DNA of 64,000 nt from DASYTH01 sp035942955 (GCF_035942955.1 NZ_DASZCQ010000253.1:1-64000), one strand, 5' to 3'. Counted from the stretch's first letter, positions 8,151 through 18,150 are shown. Made by a program: numbers and translations. The notes: a model not told the origin generated them from the sequence alone.

Positions 8151-9680
8151 TCAGCAGGTCGAGTTGGTCTGGGTGAGCAGGCCCATGCGCCACGGCAGGC
8201 GGATGTATTCGCCGCTGGCGTTGGGATCCATGCCCTGGTAGACGTACTGCAGCCGGCAGGGGTTGATGGTCTGGGTCTGGTCGTTGTTGGCGCGGATCAG
8301 GTCGCCGTGGCTGATGTCGCGGGTCCACTGCCCGTTGGGGAAGGTGACATTGTTGGAGCGCGCGAACGGGTTGGACTCGGTGTTGGCCAGGGGGGCCCAG
8401 CTTCCGGTGAGGCTGGTGGAGGTGTAGGACCGGAACCAGCGCCGCCCGTCCGAGCCGATCGCCTCCTGGAGCAGCAGGTACTGGTTGTTGCCCGCGACCT
8501 TGTACACGTTGGTCGCCTCGAACAACGCGAACCGGGAGTCCGACAGCACGATCTGGGTGTTGCCGAACCCGTTGGGGAAGCTGCCCTGGCTGGTCTGGGC
8601 CCGGTAGATGTGGCCGTTGTCGTCGGAGAAGAACAGGAAGCAGTTCGCGCCGTCGCAGATCACCCAGAAGTCGATCCACTGCCCCGGTCCCTTGTTCTGG
8701 GTCACGATCGGTGGCTCCTGCGCGATGAACGTGCGCGGCGCCGACCAGGACCGCGGATCGGCCGGGTTGGTGCTGGTCGAATAAGTGGGCGGGCCGGTCT
8801 GATACACCAGGTACCACAGGTTTTGTGGCGCGAAGAAGAACAGCTGCGGCGCCGCCCGGTAGCCGGGTCCGATCGCCGATGCCGTGTCCAGATAGGTATG
8901 CGTCGCGGACGCGGCCTGCGGCCAGTCGGCGAAGCTGTAGAACACCAGACCCCACCCGGACGGGCTGGCCGTCGTGGCGTAGATCAACCACTGGTTGTTG
9001 TGCCGCGTCACCGAGAAGTCCTTGACCGCCAACGCGTTGGGATGTTGGGCGTCCGGCTTCGGCCCGGCAAGCACGCCGCTGGACGACCACCGGAACGTCG
9101 ACGGCAGCGCACCACCGGGAGCGTCGCCGAGCGGGACGAGCCGCCACTGCTGGTTGGCCCCGCCCCCGTCGGCGAACTGGACCACCCGGGCCCCGTCGGC
9201 GGTCGACGCACCCTGCACCTCCACCGCCTTGCCGCTGTTGCGGTTGATCAACCGGACGAACCCGTCCGGCGAGTCGGCCAGGCGGAACTGCTGGTTCGTT
9301 CCGTTGCCGTCCGCCCACTGCACGATGTTGGCGCCGTCGGCGGTGGAGAAGTTGAACACGTCCAGCACCTTGCCCGAGTGCCGCGCCCGCAGCCGGTAGA
9401 AGCCGCCGCCGGAGTCCACGAACTGCCACTGCTGGTTGGCCCCGTCGTGGCGGGTCCACTGCTGGATCTGCGCGCCATCGCTCGTGGACACAGCGGACAC
9501 GTCCATCGCCTTGCCGCTGTTCCGGTTGACCAGCACGTACCACGCGTTCGGATCGACCGTCGCCGCCTGCGCCACCCCGGCCGCCCCCACCACGACCAGG
9601 AGGCCGGCCAGCAGCGCCACCACCGCGGCCAGCACCACCGACCGCCCACGACGCCACGGCACCCGCACTGTCGCACTCAT
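8151..9680 (-). CDS. Secreted GH62 alpha-L-arabinofuranosidase with N-terminal ricin-type lectin (CBM13)
   Basis: A 509-residue secreted enzyme that should remove arabinose side chains from arabinoxylan. The start at 9680 is preceded by GGGAGG at a good distance. A signal peptide spans about residues 1-41 (ends AQAAT). Residues about 45-180 form a beta-trefoil lectin with three QxW/F repeats (NQQWQF, NQQFRL, NQQWRL). The catalytic GH62 domain follows, with the Asp in VKDFSVTRHNNQWLI, the Asp in GQWIDFWVICDG and the Glu in ALFEATNVYKV. The upstream region carries a perfect CebR box. A degenerate homologue with the same promoter lies at 32.4-32.9 kb. Confidence 0.9.
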   Translation of the reverse strand: MSATVRVPWRRGRSVVLAAVVALLAGLLVVVGAAGVAQAATVDPNAWYVLVNRNSGKAMDVSAVSTSDGAQIQQWTRHDGANQQWQFVDSGGGFYRLRARHSGKVLDVFNFSTADGANIVQWADGNGTNQQFRLADSPDGFVRLINRNSGKAVEVQGASTADGARVVQFADGGGANQQWRLVPLGDAPGGALPSTFRWSSSGVLAGPKPDAQHPNALAVKDFSVTRHNNQWLIYATTASPSGWGLVFYSFADWPQAASATHTYLDTASAIGPGYRAAPQLFFFAPQNLWYLVYQTGPPTYSTSTNPADPRSWSAPRTFIAQEPPIVTQNKGPGQWIDFWVICDGANCFLFFSDDNGHIYRAQTSQGSFPNGFGNTQIVLSDSRFALFEATNVYKVAGNNQYLLLQEAIGSDGRRWFRSYTSTSLTGSWAPLANTESNPFARSNNVTFPNGQWTRDISHGDLIRANNDQTQTINPCRLQYVYQGMDPNASGEYIRLPWRMGLLTQTNSTC

Positions 9681-9706
9681 GGAATCCTCCCGTGCCCCGA
9701 CGACTC

Positions 9707-9720
9707 TGGGAGCGCTCCCA
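9707..9720. promoter_or_regulatory. CebR box upstream of the GH62 gene
   Basis: TGGGAGCGCTCCCA is a perfect 14-bp palindrome identical to the operator described for CebR, the LacI-family cello-oligosaccharide sensor of Streptomyces. It lies 27 bp before the GH62 start, so binding would block transcription. No cebR gene is in the window. The same box recurs at 32901-32914. Confidence 0.85.
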
Positions 9721-10301
9721 GCAATGTTCGAGATTTCGGACAACGTTTGGTACATCGGATGAGCATCACGTTAACGATGCGACTCGCCACGGTCAACCGT
9801 GCCGAAGCACCGTGCGCAGAGCGCACCACCGAAAAGGTTTTCGCCCGGTCGGCCTCGTCCTGGCGGATCCGCTACGCAATGCCTCCGGGCCCACCCCACT
9901 GCTCGGCCTGCCGCCCGGATCACCGGCGGTGCCGCAAACGGAATGCCCTCACACGCCCGGCAGTCCTCGTGCGGCACGCCCGGACCAGGCCACGAGCGGT
10001 ACGCGCCACCGGGGTCGTGACCGGTCGCACAGGTGTGCTTTTCGGATGTCGATAGTCGTCGGCTCGGCGGAATGCCGACAACCAAGTCCGCAGGCGCAGA
10101 TCGCCCGGCTCGCGACGGCGCAAGGAAGCCATCTTCGTCACGACGAAATAGGTGATCGAGCGAAGATCAGCCTTTGAATGGTTCGTTTGAGCCAATTCCA
10201 TGCCGGTTTTTGAGGCGGGTGGCGTGTATGTCATGCTCGGTTCGATGAGCAATTGTCCGCCATGGCCGCAATGTGCGTGTCGGCTTGGTTGCCAATGCCG
10301 T
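9721..10301. other. Promoter region of the GH62 gene and intergenic spacer
   Basis: There is no convincing gene in these 581 bp. The first 120 bases (9721-9840) are clearly homologous to 32915-33037: both share ATTTCGGA, then GCATCACG with TAACGA, CACGGTCAAC, and CACCGAAAAGGTTTTCG, in the same order and spacing behind a CebR box. This marks a duplicated GH62 promoter. Beyond 9850 nothing is recognised. Confidence 0.6.
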
Positions 10302-11063
10302 TCAGGCCACCTGGACGTGCGCGCTGACCGGCGCGTCCCGGGAGCCGAGGAGGGTGTACGGGTCGGTGCCCTCGGGCGGCCAGATTTGCAGCAGCGGCAC
10401 CGCGCCACCGCCGTCGGCGCTCGCGTAGCCCTCGAACGCGGGCCAGTGGTCGGCGACGCCGTTGACCGAGACGGTACCGGTGACCGGGTCGATGGTGATG
10501 AGGAAGTTCACTCCGACCGTCGGCGCCAGCGCGACCAGTGGGTCGGCCGCGGCGACGTCCAGAGTCAGGATCGCGACGTTCTCGTTGGCGGTGTCGTGCA
10601 CTCCCGCCTCCGGATCCGCGTAGGTATTGCCGACGTGAAAGTTGGCGAAGCCGCCCGACGGCGTGGCGGTCCCGGAATCCGTCACCTGCCCGGAAGCGCA
10701 GTCCACCATCCGGGTCAGGCCACAGTGCACATCGGTACTGCTCACTCTCGCGTTGGCGGTCCCAAGGCCCTCGATGGTCACCGCGGCGTGCAGCCGCGAG
10801 GAGGCACCGATCGAGGCGTCGAAGGAGCGGTCGTCGCCGAGGAAACAAAGCCCAGCGCCGGAGACCTGGTGGTCCGGGATGAAGACGTTGAACCACATGG
10901 TGATGGAGCTGATCTTGACGACGGTGCCCATACCCACCGGTGCGTCCACCGCCGGGTCGGCGGACGCATCGGCACCGCCGTCCGAAATCAGTTGCCACTG
11001 GCTGCCGTCCCACCAGTAGTAGCCGTCCGCGGACCGCGGTGCGTCGACAGGAATCGTGCTCAC
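10302..11063 (-). CDS. Protein of unknown function with N-terminal WWDG motif
   Basis: About 253 residues if translation starts at the GTG at 11063 (VSTIPVDAPR). The N-terminus has DGYYWWDGSQWQ, a motif seen in several actinobacterial surface or membrane proteins. The rest looks beta-rich and secretory in style (VVKISSITMWFNVFIPDHQV, then ANVAIL-like strands) but has no clear signal peptide. A block with FIPD and GDDRSFDA resembles proteins annotated DUF3238, which I cannot confirm. The reading frame is open further upstream to 11243, but that part is low-complexity. It stands alone, and its role is unknown. Confidence 0.6.
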   Translation of the reverse strand: MSTIPVDAPRSADGYYWWDGSQWQLISDGGADASADPAVDAPVGMGTVVKISSITMWFNVFIPDHQVSGAGLCFLGDDRSFDASIGASSRLHAAVTIEGLGTANARVSSTDVHCGLTRMVDCASGQVTDSGTATPSGGFANFHVGNTYADPEAGVHDTANENVAILTLDVAAADPLVALAPTVGVNFLITIDPVTGTVSVNGVADHWPAFEGYASADGGGAVPLLQIWPPEGTDPYTLLGSRDAPVSAHVQVA

Positions 11064-11369
11064 GGCTAGGAGGCTAGCCCGGCGGCGTACCAGAAACCCG
11101 CCCCTTGAGGCGAACCTTCCGCCGGCACCGGGTCCGATCGGGCAGCCGGCCAGGCCCGAAGTTCCGACCAGTTCAGGCGTCTCGTGGAGCCGATCCCGTG
11201 TTGGCCGTTGGGGATCTTCACGAGCGGACACGAGCGTGAACATCCCAAGTCCCGGTCCTGACGTCCGGACAGGTTCGGGAACTTCCCGGAAGCGATCACC
11301 TCGGCTCGGTGGCGTGCTGGACTCGGCACGTCATCGTCAACCGCGGGACGTTCGGGGAGTGATGCGTTC
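11064..11369. other. Intergenic region
   Basis: These 306 bp separate two divergent genes and should hold both promoters. I see no clear operator, repeat or small gene. Confidence 0.5.
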
Positions 11370-12569
11370 GTGCACAGACCACTGTGGACCAGGAGCAGGC
11401 TGGTCACCGCCGCGGCGACGGCCGCGGTGCTGGTGGCGGCCATGACCGGCGTGGCGCCGGCATCGGCCGCCGCGACCGGTCATCCTATCGGGATCATGGG
11501 CGCCGGAACCAACGACTTCACCGGTGACGGGCGGGCCGACCTGACCGCGTTGTACGACTACGGCGGCGGCGAGGCCGGGCTGTTCGTGCTGCCCGGCACG
11601 CCGACCATCGCGAACAACGCCACCACCATGGACCCGGTCTGGTGGGAGGGACCGGGCAGCTACTGGCCCAGCGTCATGAAGATCGCGGCCGGGGACTACA
11701 ACGGTGACGGGTTCTCCGATGTGCTGGCGCTGTACGACTACGGCGGCGGTGAGGTCGGACTGTACATCTATCCGGGCACCGCCACCCGCAACGACATCAC
11801 CGCGGCCATCCCGTACCGGATCTCGCACGTTACGTCGTGGGGCCTGGTGCCGAGCACCGCGAAGGTCACCGCGGGGGACTACACCGGTGACGGCCTGGCG
11901 GACCTGCTGGTGCTGAACGACTACGGCGGCGGCTCGGCCGGGCTGCTGGTGTTCTCCGGCACCACCTCCCGGGTTCAGGACTCGGTCTTCCCGCACGAGG
12001 TGTGGCGCACGCCGCCGCGCAACTTCGACGTCAGCCGGGCGAACGTCGCCGCCGCCGACTTCACCGCCGACGGGAAGGACGACCTGCTGGTCCTGTACGA
12101 CTACGGCAACAGGGAGTTCGCCCTGTGGGTAATCCCCGGGACGGATGCCCCGGTCTCGGGCACGGTCCAACCGTACTGGTGCTGGCACACCGTGGGCACG
12201 CACGACAGCTTCAGCCGGGCCCAGCTGGACACCGGGGACTTCAACCGGGACGGGCGGAAGGACCTGGTGGTGCGGACCGATTCCGTCGCGTGGGTGGTGC
12301 CGCACACAACCGGGGCGGGCGACAACGCGACCTGGCCCGAGATTTACTACCCGGGCGGCTTCCCGCTCAACCGGGCCAAGAGCATCGTGGGTGACTACAA
12401 CGGCGACGGCGCGGCGGACCTGATCTACCTCGTGGACAACGGAAACGGGGATGCCGAGGTGTGGGTGCTGGCCGGCGGGGTGCCCAACTCCGCGAACCGC
12501 GTGCCGGTGGAGGTCTGGTCGACGCCCGGTCCGGGCTATTTCTGGCCCAGTGTCGTGAAGGTGGCCTGA
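11370..12569 (+). CDS. Secreted FG-GAP/VCBS-repeat protein
   Basis: A 399-residue protein with a signal peptide (about residues 1-34, ending ASAAA). It starts at GTG, ten bases after GGGGAG. It is built of about six repeats with the calcium-loop pattern D-x-[NT]-x-D-G-x-x-D-L: NDFTGDGRADL, GDYNGDGFSDV, GDYTGDGLADL, ADFTADGKDDL, GDFNRDGRKDL and GDYNGDGAADL. These fold as a beta-propeller of the integrin alpha/VCBS kind. No catalytic domain is present. It is likely an extracellular binding protein of unknown ligand. Its 3' end overlaps the convergent NB-ARC gene by 34 bp. Confidence 0.85.
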   Translation: MHRPLWTRSRLVTAAATAAVLVAAMTGVAPASAAATGHPIGIMGAGTNDFTGDGRADLTALYDYGGGEAGLFVLPGTPTIANNATTMDPVWWEGPGSYWPSVMKIAAGDYNGDGFSDVLALYDYGGGEVGLYIYPGTATRNDITAAIPYRISHVTSWGLVPSTAKVTAGDYTGDGLADLLVLNDYGGGSAGLLVFSGTTSRVQDSVFPHEVWRTPPRNFDVSRANVAAADFTADGKDDLLVLYDYGNREFALWVIPGTDAPVSGTVQPYWCWHTVGTHDSFSRAQLDTGDFNRDGRKDLVVRTDSVAWVVPHTTGAGDNATWPEIYYPGGFPLNRAKSIVGDYNGDGAADLIYLVDNGNGDAEVWVLAGGVPNSANRVPVEVWSTPGPGYFWPSVVKVA

Positions 12570-13906
12570 CCGCCGCTTCTGGGCTCCGGTACGCCGGCGG
12601 CGAGCTCGCCGGCGTACGCCTTGAGCAGGCGGTGCATCCGGAACCGGTGCGCGGCCGCCGGTTCGACGAGATGCGCGCGCAGCAACGTGTCGATCGACCG
12701 CCGAACCTGCCCGGGGTCAGCTCCGGCCACCGCGGCGACCGTGGCCGCCGTGAAGTCGGCCCCCTGGTGGGCGCCCAGGAGGCGAAAGATCCTGGCCGCC
12801 TCGCGGTCGCCGTGCACAAGGTGGCGGTAAGACCACGAGAACACGGCGCGCAGGTCGGTCCGCGGGTCGGCACCGGCGGCCAGCCGGTCCAGCAGCCGCC
12901 CCTCGCCGGCGAGGTCGGCGAGGGACACCGCCGGCCGGGCGGCGGCCAGCTCGGCGGCAACCCGGATGGCCAGCGGCAGGCAGCCGCACTGCTGGGCCAG
13001 GACCGTGGCGGCGCGCCGGTCGGCCGCCACCCGGCCGGCGCCGAGCACGGTGTCCAACAGGGCAAGCGCGTCGGGCAGCGGGAGGACACCGAGCCGCAGG
13101 CGGTACGCGCCGTCCCGGGCGAGGAGGCCGGCCAGGTCGTCGCGGCTGGTGACCAGGACAAGGCAGGAGCCGGTCCCCGGCAGCAGCGGCCGTACCTGCT
13201 CGGCGTCCGCGGCGTTGTCCAGCAGGACGAGGACCCGCCGGCCGGCCAGCCGGGCCCGGTAGCGGGCCGCCAGCACGGCGAGGTCGGCGGGAACCGGCTC
13301 ACCCGGGGCGAGGCTGCCCAGCAGCACGGCCATGGCGTCGGCGACCGGCAGCCGCGGCTCGGGATCGTAGCCGCGCAGATCGACGTGCAGGCACCCGTCG
13401 GGAAAGCGGTCCCGGGCACGGTGCGCCCACCGCAGGGCCAGCGCGGTCTTGCCGACTCCGGGGGCACCGCAGATCGCCGAGACCACAGGTCCCGCTCCGA
13501 AGCCATTGTCCGCCAAGCGATCGAGCTCGGCGAGCTCGGCGTCGCGACCGGTAAACCCCCGGGCGACGGGCGGGAGGCAGAACGGGGCGGCGGCCGGCTC
13601 GACATCCGGTGGATCACTGTGCGCGCCGGCGTGCACCCGGTACCAGGCCTCGTTCCACTCCCGCTGCTCGGCCGGGTCCGCGCCCAACGCGACGATGATG
13701 CGGTCGAGCACCTCCGAGGGGACCAGGGTCTGCCCACTCAGGTAGCTGTGCAGGGTGGAGCGCGGCAGCCGCACGAGACCGGCGAGATGCTCAAGGCTGA
13801 CCCTGGCCTTCGGGGTGCCCGCCGCCGCCCTTGCGCGCAGCAGGTCCAGCTCCCGGGCCAGCTCGGCACGGGTGCGGATCCGACGCGGATCGGGACCGGT
13901 GCTCAC
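12536..13906 (-). CDS. HTH-NB-ARC STAND-type regulator
   Basis: About 456 residues from a GTG at 13906 (an ATG at 13960 is possible). An N-terminal helix-turn-helix (LAGLVRLPRSTLHSYLSGQT) is followed by an NB-ARC ATPase with P-loop GAPGVGKTALALRW, Walker B RVLVLLDNA, the motif LVLVTSRDDLAGL and the GxP block CGCLPLAIRVAAELAA. It ends shortly after the winged-helix part (KAYAGELAAGV), so it lacks the TPR or WD40 tail of longer relatives. Such proteins in Pseudonocardiaceae are usually presumed to be ATP-controlled regulators. The target is unknown. Confidence 0.85.
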   Translation of the reverse strand: MSTGPDPRRIRTRAELARELDLLRARAAAGTPKARVSLEHLAGLVRLPRSTLHSYLSGQTLVPSEVLDRIIVALGADPAEQREWNEAWYRVHAGAHSDPPDVEPAAAPFCLPPVARGFTGRDAELAELDRLADNGFGAGPVVSAICGAPGVGKTALALRWAHRARDRFPDGCLHVDLRGYDPEPRLPVADAMAVLLGSLAPGEPVPADLAVLAARYRARLAGRRVLVLLDNAADAEQVRPLLPGTGSCLVLVTSRDDLAGLLARDGAYRLRLGVLPLPDALALLDTVLGAGRVAADRRAATVLAQQCGCLPLAIRVAAELAAARPAVSLADLAGEGRLLDRLAAGADPRTDLRAVFSWSYRHLVHGDREAARIFRLLGAHQGADFTAATVAAVAGADPGQVRRSIDTLLRAHLVEPAAAHRFRMHRLLKAYAGELAAGVPEPRSGGQATFTTLGQK

Positions 13907-14041
13907 CGGAACAGGGTGGCCGGATTCGCGCCGCCGGAGCATCGGGCGATACCCCGACACCCCACCCCGACACCGGTTCGAATTCCGCGGTAACGCGGGG
14001 CAAGATCACAGCGACCACACGGGTGGATACTCCCCGTAGTA

Positions 14042-16828
14042 GTGGAGGCTGCGGTGGGCGGGGCCGGGGGACGGGGTCGGGACCATGTCGGTCGGTGCCC
14101 GCAGCTCGATCGCATCGACGACGCGCTCGCGGCGGTGGTGGCGGGTTCCTTCCGAGCGGTCGCGGTCCGGGGCGAGCCGGGCATCGGCAAGACGATGCTG
14201 CTCGCCGAGCTCGCCGACCGGGCGGAAGGCCGCGCGCTGGTGGTGCACGCCGGGCGGGCCACCGAGTTCGAGCAGAACGTCCCCTTCGGCGTGTTCATCG
14301 ACGCCTTCGACCGGCTGCGCGCAACGAATCCCGGGGATGCCGAGCCGCTGGCCGCGCTCACCGCGGCGGCCGCCGGGGACCGGCCCCCGCAGCTCGACCG
14401 GTACCGGCTGTTCCGCGGTGTGCGGGCGGTGCTGGAGCGGCAAGCGGCCGAGCGCGGGGCCGTGTTGATCCTCGACGATCTGCACTGGGCCGACCCGGCG
14501 TCCCTCCAGCTCACCGAGTACCTGCTGCGGCGGCCGCCGCGCGCGCCGCTGCTGATCGCGCTCGCCCACCGCAGCGCCCAGCCACCGCCCGGTCTGGCCG
14601 ATGCGTTGGCACGCCTGGATTCCGCCGCGGTCCGGCTCACGGTCGAACCGCTCACCATGGCCGAGATCGCCGAGCTGCTCCCGGATCAGCCGGCCAGGCG
14701 GCACCGGCTGCTGCACCGGGCCACCGGTGGCAACCCGCTGTACCTCAACACCCTCGCCGACGCCGACGAGCAGACGCTGACCGCGCTCGTCGGCCAGCCC
14801 GTGGCGGCGCCCGAACGGGTCCTGCTCGACGTGCTCAGCACGGAGCTGCGGGCGTTGGATCCGGTGCTGCGGCACGTCGCGCACGCCGCGGCGGTCGTGG
14901 GTGACGCGGCCGAACCGGAGCTCGTCGGGTGGGTGGCCGGCGGCCCGCCCGGCTCCGCCGCCGAGGCCCTCGACGGGCTCAGCCGGTGCGGCATGCTGGT
15001 GGCCGACGGCCCCCGGTTCCGCTTCCGCCACCCGCTCGTCCGCGCGGCGGCCTACTGGGACACGCCACCCGCCTGGCGCACCCGCGCGCACGCCCGCGCC
15101 GCCCGGTACCTGCGGGACCGGCACGGCTCCCTGCTGATGCTGGCCCATCACACCGAGCGGTCCGCCCAGCCCGGGGACGCGGCCGCGGTGGACACGCTCG
15201 CGCGGGCCGCCGTGGCGTCCCGGCACGCCGCCCCCGCCATCGCCGCCCGGCTGGTGGAGCGGGCCCTCGAGCTGCTGCCCGACCGCGACGAGTTCGCCCA
15301 CCGCCGTGACGAGCTGCGGATGCTGCTGGCCAGGACGCTGGGGCTCAGCGGTGAGCTCGCGCGGAGCCGGGCGCTGCTGCACGAGGTGATCCAGGCGGAC
15401 GGCCCGGGTCGCACGGAGGCGGTGACGTTCTCCGCCGTCGTGCACCGGTTGCTCGGCACGCTCGACGAGGCGCGGGCGTTGCTCACCGGCGAGCTCGACC
15501 GGCTGCCCGGCACCGGGGCGGCCACCGCGCAGGCGCTGGTCGAGCTGGCCGGCGTGGAGATCCTGCGGCACGACCTCGGCGCGGCGCGCCGCCACGCCGC
15601 CCGCGCCGTCGAGGTCGCGGCCGGGACGGGAAACCCGGCGGTGCGGGCGGCCGCGCATGCCGTGCTGGCCCTGGGTTCCTTGCAGGCCAACGAGATCGCG
15701 GCCGCCCGCGGGCACGCCGACCGGGCCGCCTGGCTGCTGGACGCCACGCCGGACACGCTGCTGCTCACCGAGCTCGCCATCGTCGCCCCGCTGGCCTGGG
15801 TGGACCTGCACCTGCAGCACCACGACCGGGCCGCGCGCCACCTGCACCGGGCCATCGAGCTGGCGACCGGGAGCGGCCTCACGCACAGCATGCCGTACCT
15901 ACTCATCGCCGACGCCTGCCTGCATGCCCGGCGTGGCCGGGCGGCCGAAGCGCTGACCGCGGCGGACGACGCGCGGGAGTACGCCCGGATCATGCACGCC
16001 GCCGAGGCGGCCGCGATGGCCGACGTCGCCCGGCTGCGGCCGATGCTGTGGTGCCACGGCCCCAAGGCGGCGCTGGCGCTGGCCGACCGGGTCTCCGGCG
16101 CCGGGCGGCCCGGCCTTGGCTGGTGGTCGGCGCTGGCGCGGGTCGGCCTGGCCGAGGTGTACCTGGCGGCCGGCCGGGCCGAGGCGTGCCTGGCCCAGGT
16201 GTCGGATGGGGACGTCGACCCGGCCACGGCCGCGTACCGGTCGGCGCTGGCCGCCGTGGCCGCCGCGGAGCTCGGCCGGGTCGCGGACGGCCATCGGCAC
16301 GCGTCGGACGCGATCAACCATGCCGTGCGGGCCGGTCTCACCCACCAGCTGGGCGTCGCCCACGAGGCCCGCGCCCGCGTGCTCGCGTCGGCCGGGGACG
16401 GGACGGCGGCGACGGCCGACGCCCAGGCGGCGGTGACGCACTTCGCCGAGGCCGGTACGCCCGTCGAGGAAGGCCGGGCCCGGCACCTGCTGGCCACCCT
16501 GTACGCGCGGACCGGCCGGCACGAGCGGGCACGGGGCGAGCTCGGCCAGGCCAAGGCCATCTTCGCGGCCGGCTCCGCCACCTGGCTGTCCGCCGCCCTC
16601 GCCCGTGACGCGCTTCGCCTCGCCGCCCGGGGCCCCAGATCGGGCCGCGCCACGCTGACCAGCCGGGAACGGCAGATCGTGGACCTCGTCACGGCCGGAC
16701 TGTCCAATCGGGAGATTGCCGAACGCCTGTACCTCAGCAAGAAGACCGTCGAGACCCACCTGTCCCGGGCCTACGCCAAACTGGACGTCCGCTCCCGGGT
16801 CGACCTCACCCGCCGCATCGCCCGGTGA
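14042..16828 (+). CDS. LAL-type AAA ATPase/LuxR transcriptional regulator
   Basis: A 928-residue large ATP-binding LuxR regulator. The start is a GTG at 14042. Walker A is GEPGIGKTMLL (about residues 44-54) and Walker B is AVLILDDLHWAD. A long helical, TPR-like middle follows, and the C-terminus is a LuxR helix-turn-helix (LTSRERQIVDLVTAGLSNRE, then KKTVETHLSRAYAKL). Proteins of this group include MalT-like activators and pathway-specific activators of secondary metabolism. No metabolite cluster adjoins it here. It is divergent from the NB-ARC gene across 136 bp. Confidence 0.9.
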   Translation: MEAAVGGAGGRGRDHVGRCPQLDRIDDALAAVVAGSFRAVAVRGEPGIGKTMLLAELADRAEGRALVVHAGRATEFEQNVPFGVFIDAFDRLRATNPGDAEPLAALTAAAAGDRPPQLDRYRLFRGVRAVLERQAAERGAVLILDDLHWADPASLQLTEYLLRRPPRAPLLIALAHRSAQPPPGLADALARLDSAAVRLTVEPLTMAEIAELLPDQPARRHRLLHRATGGNPLYLNTLADADEQTLTALVGQPVAAPERVLLDVLSTELRALDPVLRHVAHAAAVVGDAAEPELVGWVAGGPPGSAAEALDGLSRCGMLVADGPRFRFRHPLVRAAAYWDTPPAWRTRAHARAARYLRDRHGSLLMLAHHTERSAQPGDAAAVDTLARAAVASRHAAPAIAARLVERALELLPDRDEFAHRRDELRMLLARTLGLSGELARSRALLHEVIQADGPGRTEAVTFSAVVHRLLGTLDEARALLTGELDRLPGTGAATAQALVELAGVEILRHDLGAARRHAARAVEVAAGTGNPAVRAAAHAVLALGSLQANEIAAARGHADRAAWLLDATPDTLLLTELAIVAPLAWVDLHLQHHDRAARHLHRAIELATGSGLTHSMPYLLIADACLHARRGRAAEALTAADDAREYARIMHAAEAAAMADVARLRPMLWCHGPKAALALADRVSGAGRPGLGWWSALARVGLAEVYLAAGRAEACLAQVSDGDVDPATAAYRSALAAVAAAELGRVADGHRHASDAINHAVRAGLTHQLGVAHEARARVLASAGDGTAATADAQAAVTHFAEAGTPVEEGRARHLLATLYARTGRHERARGELGQAKAIFAAGSATWLSAALARDALRLAARGPRSGRATLTSRERQIVDLVTAGLSNREIAERLYLSKKTVETHLSRAYAKLDVRSRVDLTRRIAR

Positions 16829-16902
16829 TCATCGCGAGCACGAGTCCCAGGATTCCGAGGTCCTCCGGAAGGCTGGACAGGGCGGCTGGGTGATCGGCTC
16901 CG

Positions 16903-18060
16903 CTACTCGAACACTCCGTAGCCCGCGACGGCGTGTGCCCGGACGCCGTTCATGTCGAGCTCCACGCCGATGCCGGGGGTGTCGGGAAGCGTGATGTAGC
17001 CGTCCTTGACGATCGACCCGCTCCCGTCGGGGGCGTGGACGTAGCTGTCCCACACGGCGCGCTCCTCGAGGGCGTGCCATTCCTGGACGAGGAAGTTGGG
17101 GATCGCTCCGCACTGGTGCGACGTGGCCATCGTGCCGAGCGGCGTCGACACCAGGTGCGGTGCGAAGGGAATGTAGTGAAGCTCCGCGAGGTTGGCGATC
17201 TTCTTGGCCTCGGCGAGGCCACCGCACTTCGGCACGTCCGGCTCGATGACGTCCACGGCGCCGCGTTCGAGCAGCTCGTGGAATCCCCACCGCAGGTAGA
17301 GGTTCTCGCCTGCGCAGATCGGCGTGCGGGTCTGTGCGCGCACCCGCACCAGCGCGTCGATGTTCTCCGCCGGCAGCGGCTCCTCGAGCCACATCAGGTG
17401 GAACGGCTCGAGCTCCCACGAGATTCGGCATGCGCTCGGCACGTCGTAGCGGGCGTGTAGGTCGATGGCCAGATCGACGTCTGGTCCGATCCCTTCCCGG
17501 ACGGCTGCTACGCGCTCGACCATCGATCGCAGCTCGGCGGCGTTGATCGTGTGGTTGAAGGCGTCGAACTTGGCAGGGTGGTGCAGGTCGTCGATGTCGA
17601 ACTTGATGGCGGTGAAGCCTTCGGCGACCATCCGTTGGGCTCGGTCGACGCATCCGGCGATCGAGCCCGCCGGGTCGTCGCCGTCGCCGCAGTCGGCGTA
17701 GAGGCGGATCCGGTCGCGGAACTTCCCGCCGAGCAGCCGGTGGACCGGCTGGCCCGCGGCCTTGCCCGCGAGGTCCCACAGCGCGAGCTCGATCCCGGAC
17801 AGGGCGATCACGCACACCCCGCCCTGGGGGCCCGCGAAGACCTTGCTGCGGCGCAGCTTCTCCCAGCACCGCTCGACGTTGCGCGGGTCCTCGCCGATCA
17901 GGAGGGGCGTCAGGAAGTTGATCATTCCGACGACGGCGCCCGCGCCGGCATCGGGATTGGCCTCGCCGAACCCGCTGAGGCCCTCGTCGGTGTCGATCCG
18001 CACCAGCGTGGCCTGACCGTGGTAGGCCACCACAGCCGTCGTGACGTTCACGATCCGCAT
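16903..18060 (-). CDS. Enolase-superfamily sugar-acid dehydratase (mandelate racemase/muconate lactonizing enzyme family)
   Basis: A 385-residue enzyme with the N-terminal capping domain and a TIM barrel. Metal ligands are visible as Asp in LAIDLHARYD, Glu in MWLEEPLPAEN and Glu in CAGENLY. FTAIKFDIDD offers a lysine at the position of the KxK motif, and the His in DLHARYD may act as base, as in galactonate/mannonate dehydratase relatives. It is divergent from a FadR-type regulator and lies beside a sugar ABC transporter, which supports dehydration of an imported aldonate. The exact substrate cannot be decided from sequence. Confidence 0.85.
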   Translation of the reverse strand: MRIVNVTTAVVAYHGQATLVRIDTDEGLSGFGEANPDAGAGAVVGMINFLTPLLIGEDPRNVERCWEKLRRSKVFAGPQGGVCVIALSGIELALWDLAGKAAGQPVHRLLGGKFRDRIRLYADCGDGDDPAGSIAGCVDRAQRMVAEGFTAIKFDIDDLHHPAKFDAFNHTINAAELRSMVERVAAVREGIGPDVDLAIDLHARYDVPSACRISWELEPFHLMWLEEPLPAENIDALVRVRAQTRTPICAGENLYLRWGFHELLERGAVDVIEPDVPKCGGLAEAKKIANLAELHYIPFAPHLVSTPLGTMATSHQCGAIPNFLVQEWHALEERAVWDSYVHAPDGSGSIVKDGYITLPDTPGIGVELDMNGVRAHAVAGYGVFE

Positions 18061-18097
18061 TGCTCTCCATGCTGCCCAAGTCGTGCAGATGAACGGA

Positions 18098-18150
18098 CTG
18101 TCGCGACGTCCAACTTGTCCTATAAGCTGATGACATGCAAAGGAGACAAG
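18098..18150 (+). promoter_or_regulatory. Shared control region of the dehydratase and FadR-type regulator
   Basis: The 74-bp divergent spacer holds TATAAG at 18121-18126, about nine bases before the regulator ATG, suggesting a leaderless or near-leaderless transcript. Around it lie TGTC (18116-18119) and TGACA (18131-18135), and a wider CTTGTC/GACAAG pair (18114-18119, 18145-18150). These are candidate autoregulatory sites for the GntR/FadR protein. Confidence 0.4.

Noticed and set aside
14042..16828. LAL regulator as part of an antibiotic cluster
   Set aside because: No polyketide, peptide-synthetase or terpene genes are in the window; the SnoaL-like protein at 23.2 kb is not enough to propose one.
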